The translations under genes and the position numbers were made by a program. The notes under the pieces are model-generated. The model ran no database searches and was not told the DNA's origin. It was given only the letters and a program-made list of their open reading frames with translations. 8,024 nt of DNA from CAIYXB01 sp038146805 (GTDB lineage Bacteria; Cyanobacteriota; Vampirovibrionia; LMEP-6097): positions 1-8,024 of the forward strand of contig JAYQSH010000012.1 of assembly GCA_038146805.1 (NCBI GenBank), given 5' to 3'. Positions 7,041 through 8,024 of this stretch are shown piece by piece; position 1 is the first letter of the stretch, and every line of letters begins with the position of its first letter.

Positions 7041-7076
7041 ATGATGTCCTTTGACCGTCTACGACCCTGATAATTC

Positions 7077-7126
7077 CAAAGAGTGAAAGGTAAAATCAGT
7101 AATAAATTAGAAGTCAAATGGATTTG
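7077..7126 (+). repeat. Direct repeat, copy 2
   Basis: This is the second copy of the 50-base repeat, 93 bases after the first and separated from it by the right inverted end (7052-7069). It ends at GGATTTG, after which the sequence differs from copy 1 and the intact orphan gene begins within about 40 bases. It probably arose by a local tandem duplication that included the element's right end. Confidence 0.95.
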
Positions 7127-7165
7127 TAGCATAACCTTATTCCAGCATGTGGAGAAAGACACAAA

Positions 7166-7849
7166 GTGGCTTTCGAACCAAAATATAATTATGGTTTAAA
7201 ACATAACAGAACAAGAAATGTGCTATTATCTAAAACAATGCAAACTGGTCAAAATTCATCTCAAAAAATTATTTTCTGTGATATAGATTCTGAACCTCAT
7301 ATCTATAGAGATCTAATGATTGGACCAAATGGTTTGGTTACAACTGGAATTGAAGAAGTTGAACATTCAAGTAATCATGAAATAAAAGCATATTCGTATG
7401 ACAAAATAGAAGATTTTGGAAGACAAATTGGTTCAAAATTAGCAAGGCATTATAATGAAAATAAAAATCAAAAATTAAAATTACAAGTTAATTTTGATGT
7501 TAAGTTTGATGAAAGCGAAACTTTTGCACCATTTTACGAGGTATTAGATTGGTTACAAACTTGGATGACCCTATATCCAGATCTTGATGTTTACTTAACT
7601 TCTCAGACAGGCTTTCTAGAAAGAGATGAAGTTGAGTTTAATGAAAATTCTGTTAATGAGAAAATGGCAAAACTTGATTTAGATAAATTACAAAAAGGAT
7701 TAATTAAATGGAAATCCGAAAAAAATATTTCTAACAATGCAGAACGAATGGCACAAGAAATCAAAAGACATTTTGGAGACCAATTTTTCATACATTGGCG
7801 ACATATTTTTAGTTTTAAAAGTATGTTCGAAAAAATTCTTTCATCTTAA
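7166..7849 (+). CDS. Hypothetical orphan protein between two recombinases
   Basis: This is an intact 227-codon frame starting at GTG 7166, with GGAG about 11 bases upstream as a possible ribosome binding site. The frame stays open upstream to a TAG at 7127-7129, reading HNLIPACGERHK just before the GTG. The true N-terminus may therefore have been longer and cut by the repeat junction, with Cys in ACGERH the only hint of a metal site. The product is soluble and charged. There is a possible strand-rich first half (KIIFCDIDSEPHIYRDLMIG, PNGLVTTGIEEVEH) and a central segment with several Trp and aromatic residues (FAPFYEVLDWLQTWMTLYPD, LDVYLTSQTGFLERDEVEF). The end is Lys/Glu-rich and probably helical (MAKLDLDKLQKGLIKWK to HFGDQFFIHWRHIFSFKSMF). 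There is no signal peptide or membrane helix. I do not recognise the family. Its position between two related recombinase starts suggests mobile-element cargo; this is inference. Confidence 0.75.
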   Translation: MAFEPKYNYGLKHNRTRNVLLSKTMQTGQNSSQKIIFCDIDSEPHIYRDLMIGPNGLVTTGIEEVEHSSNHEIKAYSYDKIEDFGRQIGSKLARHYNENKNQKLKLQVNFDVKFDESETFAPFYEVLDWLQTWMTLYPDLDVYLTSQTGFLERDEVEFNENSVNEKMAKLDLDKLQKGLIKWKSEKNISNNAERMAQEIKRHFGDQFFIHWRHIFSFKSMFEKILSS

Positions 7850-7889
7850 TAAACTGGCCTTTTAAAGAAATATTTATTACAATCAATAT

Positions 7890-8024
7890 ATGAGTAAATA
7901 TTTTCTCTATGCCAGAAAATCTTCTGAATCAGAAGATAGACAAGTGCTTTCTATTGAAGCTCAAATCCAAGAATTGAGGGATTTTTCTCATAAGAATAAA
8001 TTAGAGATAGTCAAAGTTTTCACT
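7890..8024 (+). CDS. Serine recombinase, N-terminus only (cut by window edge)
   Basis: The ATG at 7890 opens 45 codons that run off the right edge: MSKYFLYARKSSESEDRQVL, SIEAQIQELRDFSHKNKLEI, VKVFT. It is the N-terminus of a resolvase-domain serine recombinase with the nucleophilic Ser in YARKSSE. From YFL onward it matches the truncated copy at 6410 at 35 of 42 residues, so the two are recent paralogues or derive from related elements. Nothing shows whether this copy is full length beyond the window. The upstream ribosome binding site is weak (AAAGAAA about 20 bases before). It lies 40 bases after the orphan gene, in the same direction. Confidence 0.9.
   Translation, partial: MSKYFLYARKSSESEDRQVLSIEAQIQELRDFSHKNKLEIVKVFT

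Larger units (their letters stand above)
6717..7069 (+). mobile_element. Degenerate small transposon-like element with inverted ends
   Basis: CAGGGGTCGTAGTCGGACA at 6717-6735 pairs with the complement of TGACCGTCTACGACCCTG at 7052-7069: 16 identical positions, two mismatches and one gap. A second left-end-like copy (GGTCGTAGACGG, 6863-6874) lies inside and matches the right end exactly over 12 bases (7055-7066). The left copy and the inner copy share about 30 bases, including the preceding GAAACTA. A further degenerate inverted match (TTTGACCCCTACAG) lies at 6782-6795. The layout suggests two nested or tandem insertions, or internal duplication. The left boundary coincides with the point where recombinase homology ends. 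I see no target-site duplication. The family is unknown. Confidence 0.55.

Noticed and set aside
6700..7130. CRISPR array or integron-like repeat array
   Set aside because: The repeats are few, of differing length and orientation, contain coding sequence and have no regular spacers.
7603..7791. Minus-strand 62-codon open frame
   Set aside because: It lies wholly antisense inside the intact 227-codon gene and has no ribosome binding site or recognisable content.
1..8024. Recoded UGA (Gly or Trp) as an explanation for broken genes
   Set aside because: Most breaks are changes of frame and not in-frame TGA codons, TAA and TAG also interrupt, and several genes end cleanly at TGA.

Overview
The window is AT-rich (roughly one third G+C by eye) bacterial DNA with the standard genetic code. 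UGA behaves as a normal stop, and no gene needs it to be read as an amino acid. The taxon cannot be fixed. The serine recombinases near the right end, with their YFLYARKSSESEDRQ-type N-terminus, resemble those common in Patescibacteria/CPR and similar low-GC genomes. The other recognisable families (YhcC-type radical SAM, ArnT-like glycosyltransferase, GNAT, IS3) are widespread.

Layout, left part (1-4465). A long intact minus-strand gene of unknown function runs off the left edge (1-994). It is followed by a cluster that is recognisable only after correcting many single-base frameshifts: a YhcC-family radical SAM protein (minus, 1082-2016), a small unknown protein (plus, 2090-2436), an ArnT/PMT-like membrane glycosyltransferase (minus, 2447-3963) and a small secreted protein with a poly-aspartate tail (plus, 4022-4465). 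A 16-bp-stem terminator closes this part (4508-4547).

Layout, right part (4577-8024). An intact GNAT-like acetyltransferase (4577-5071) is followed by a decayed IS3-family element (about 5105-6001) and a small unknown minus-strand gene (6084-6323). Next come an N-terminal fragment of a serine recombinase (6410 onward), a repeat-rich degenerate transposon remnant (6717-7126), an intact orphan gene (7166-7849), and the N-terminus of a second, closely related serine recombinase cut by the window edge (7890-8024).

No pathway or operon is evident. The neighbouring genes are mostly divergent or convergent, and the right half looks like an accessory region shaped by mobile elements. The most striking overall feature is that frameshifts are dense in some blocks and absent from others. 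Most of those I could place lie in or beside short homopolymers, which suggests either unpolished long-read sequence or a block of recent pseudogenes; the sequence alone does not decide between them.
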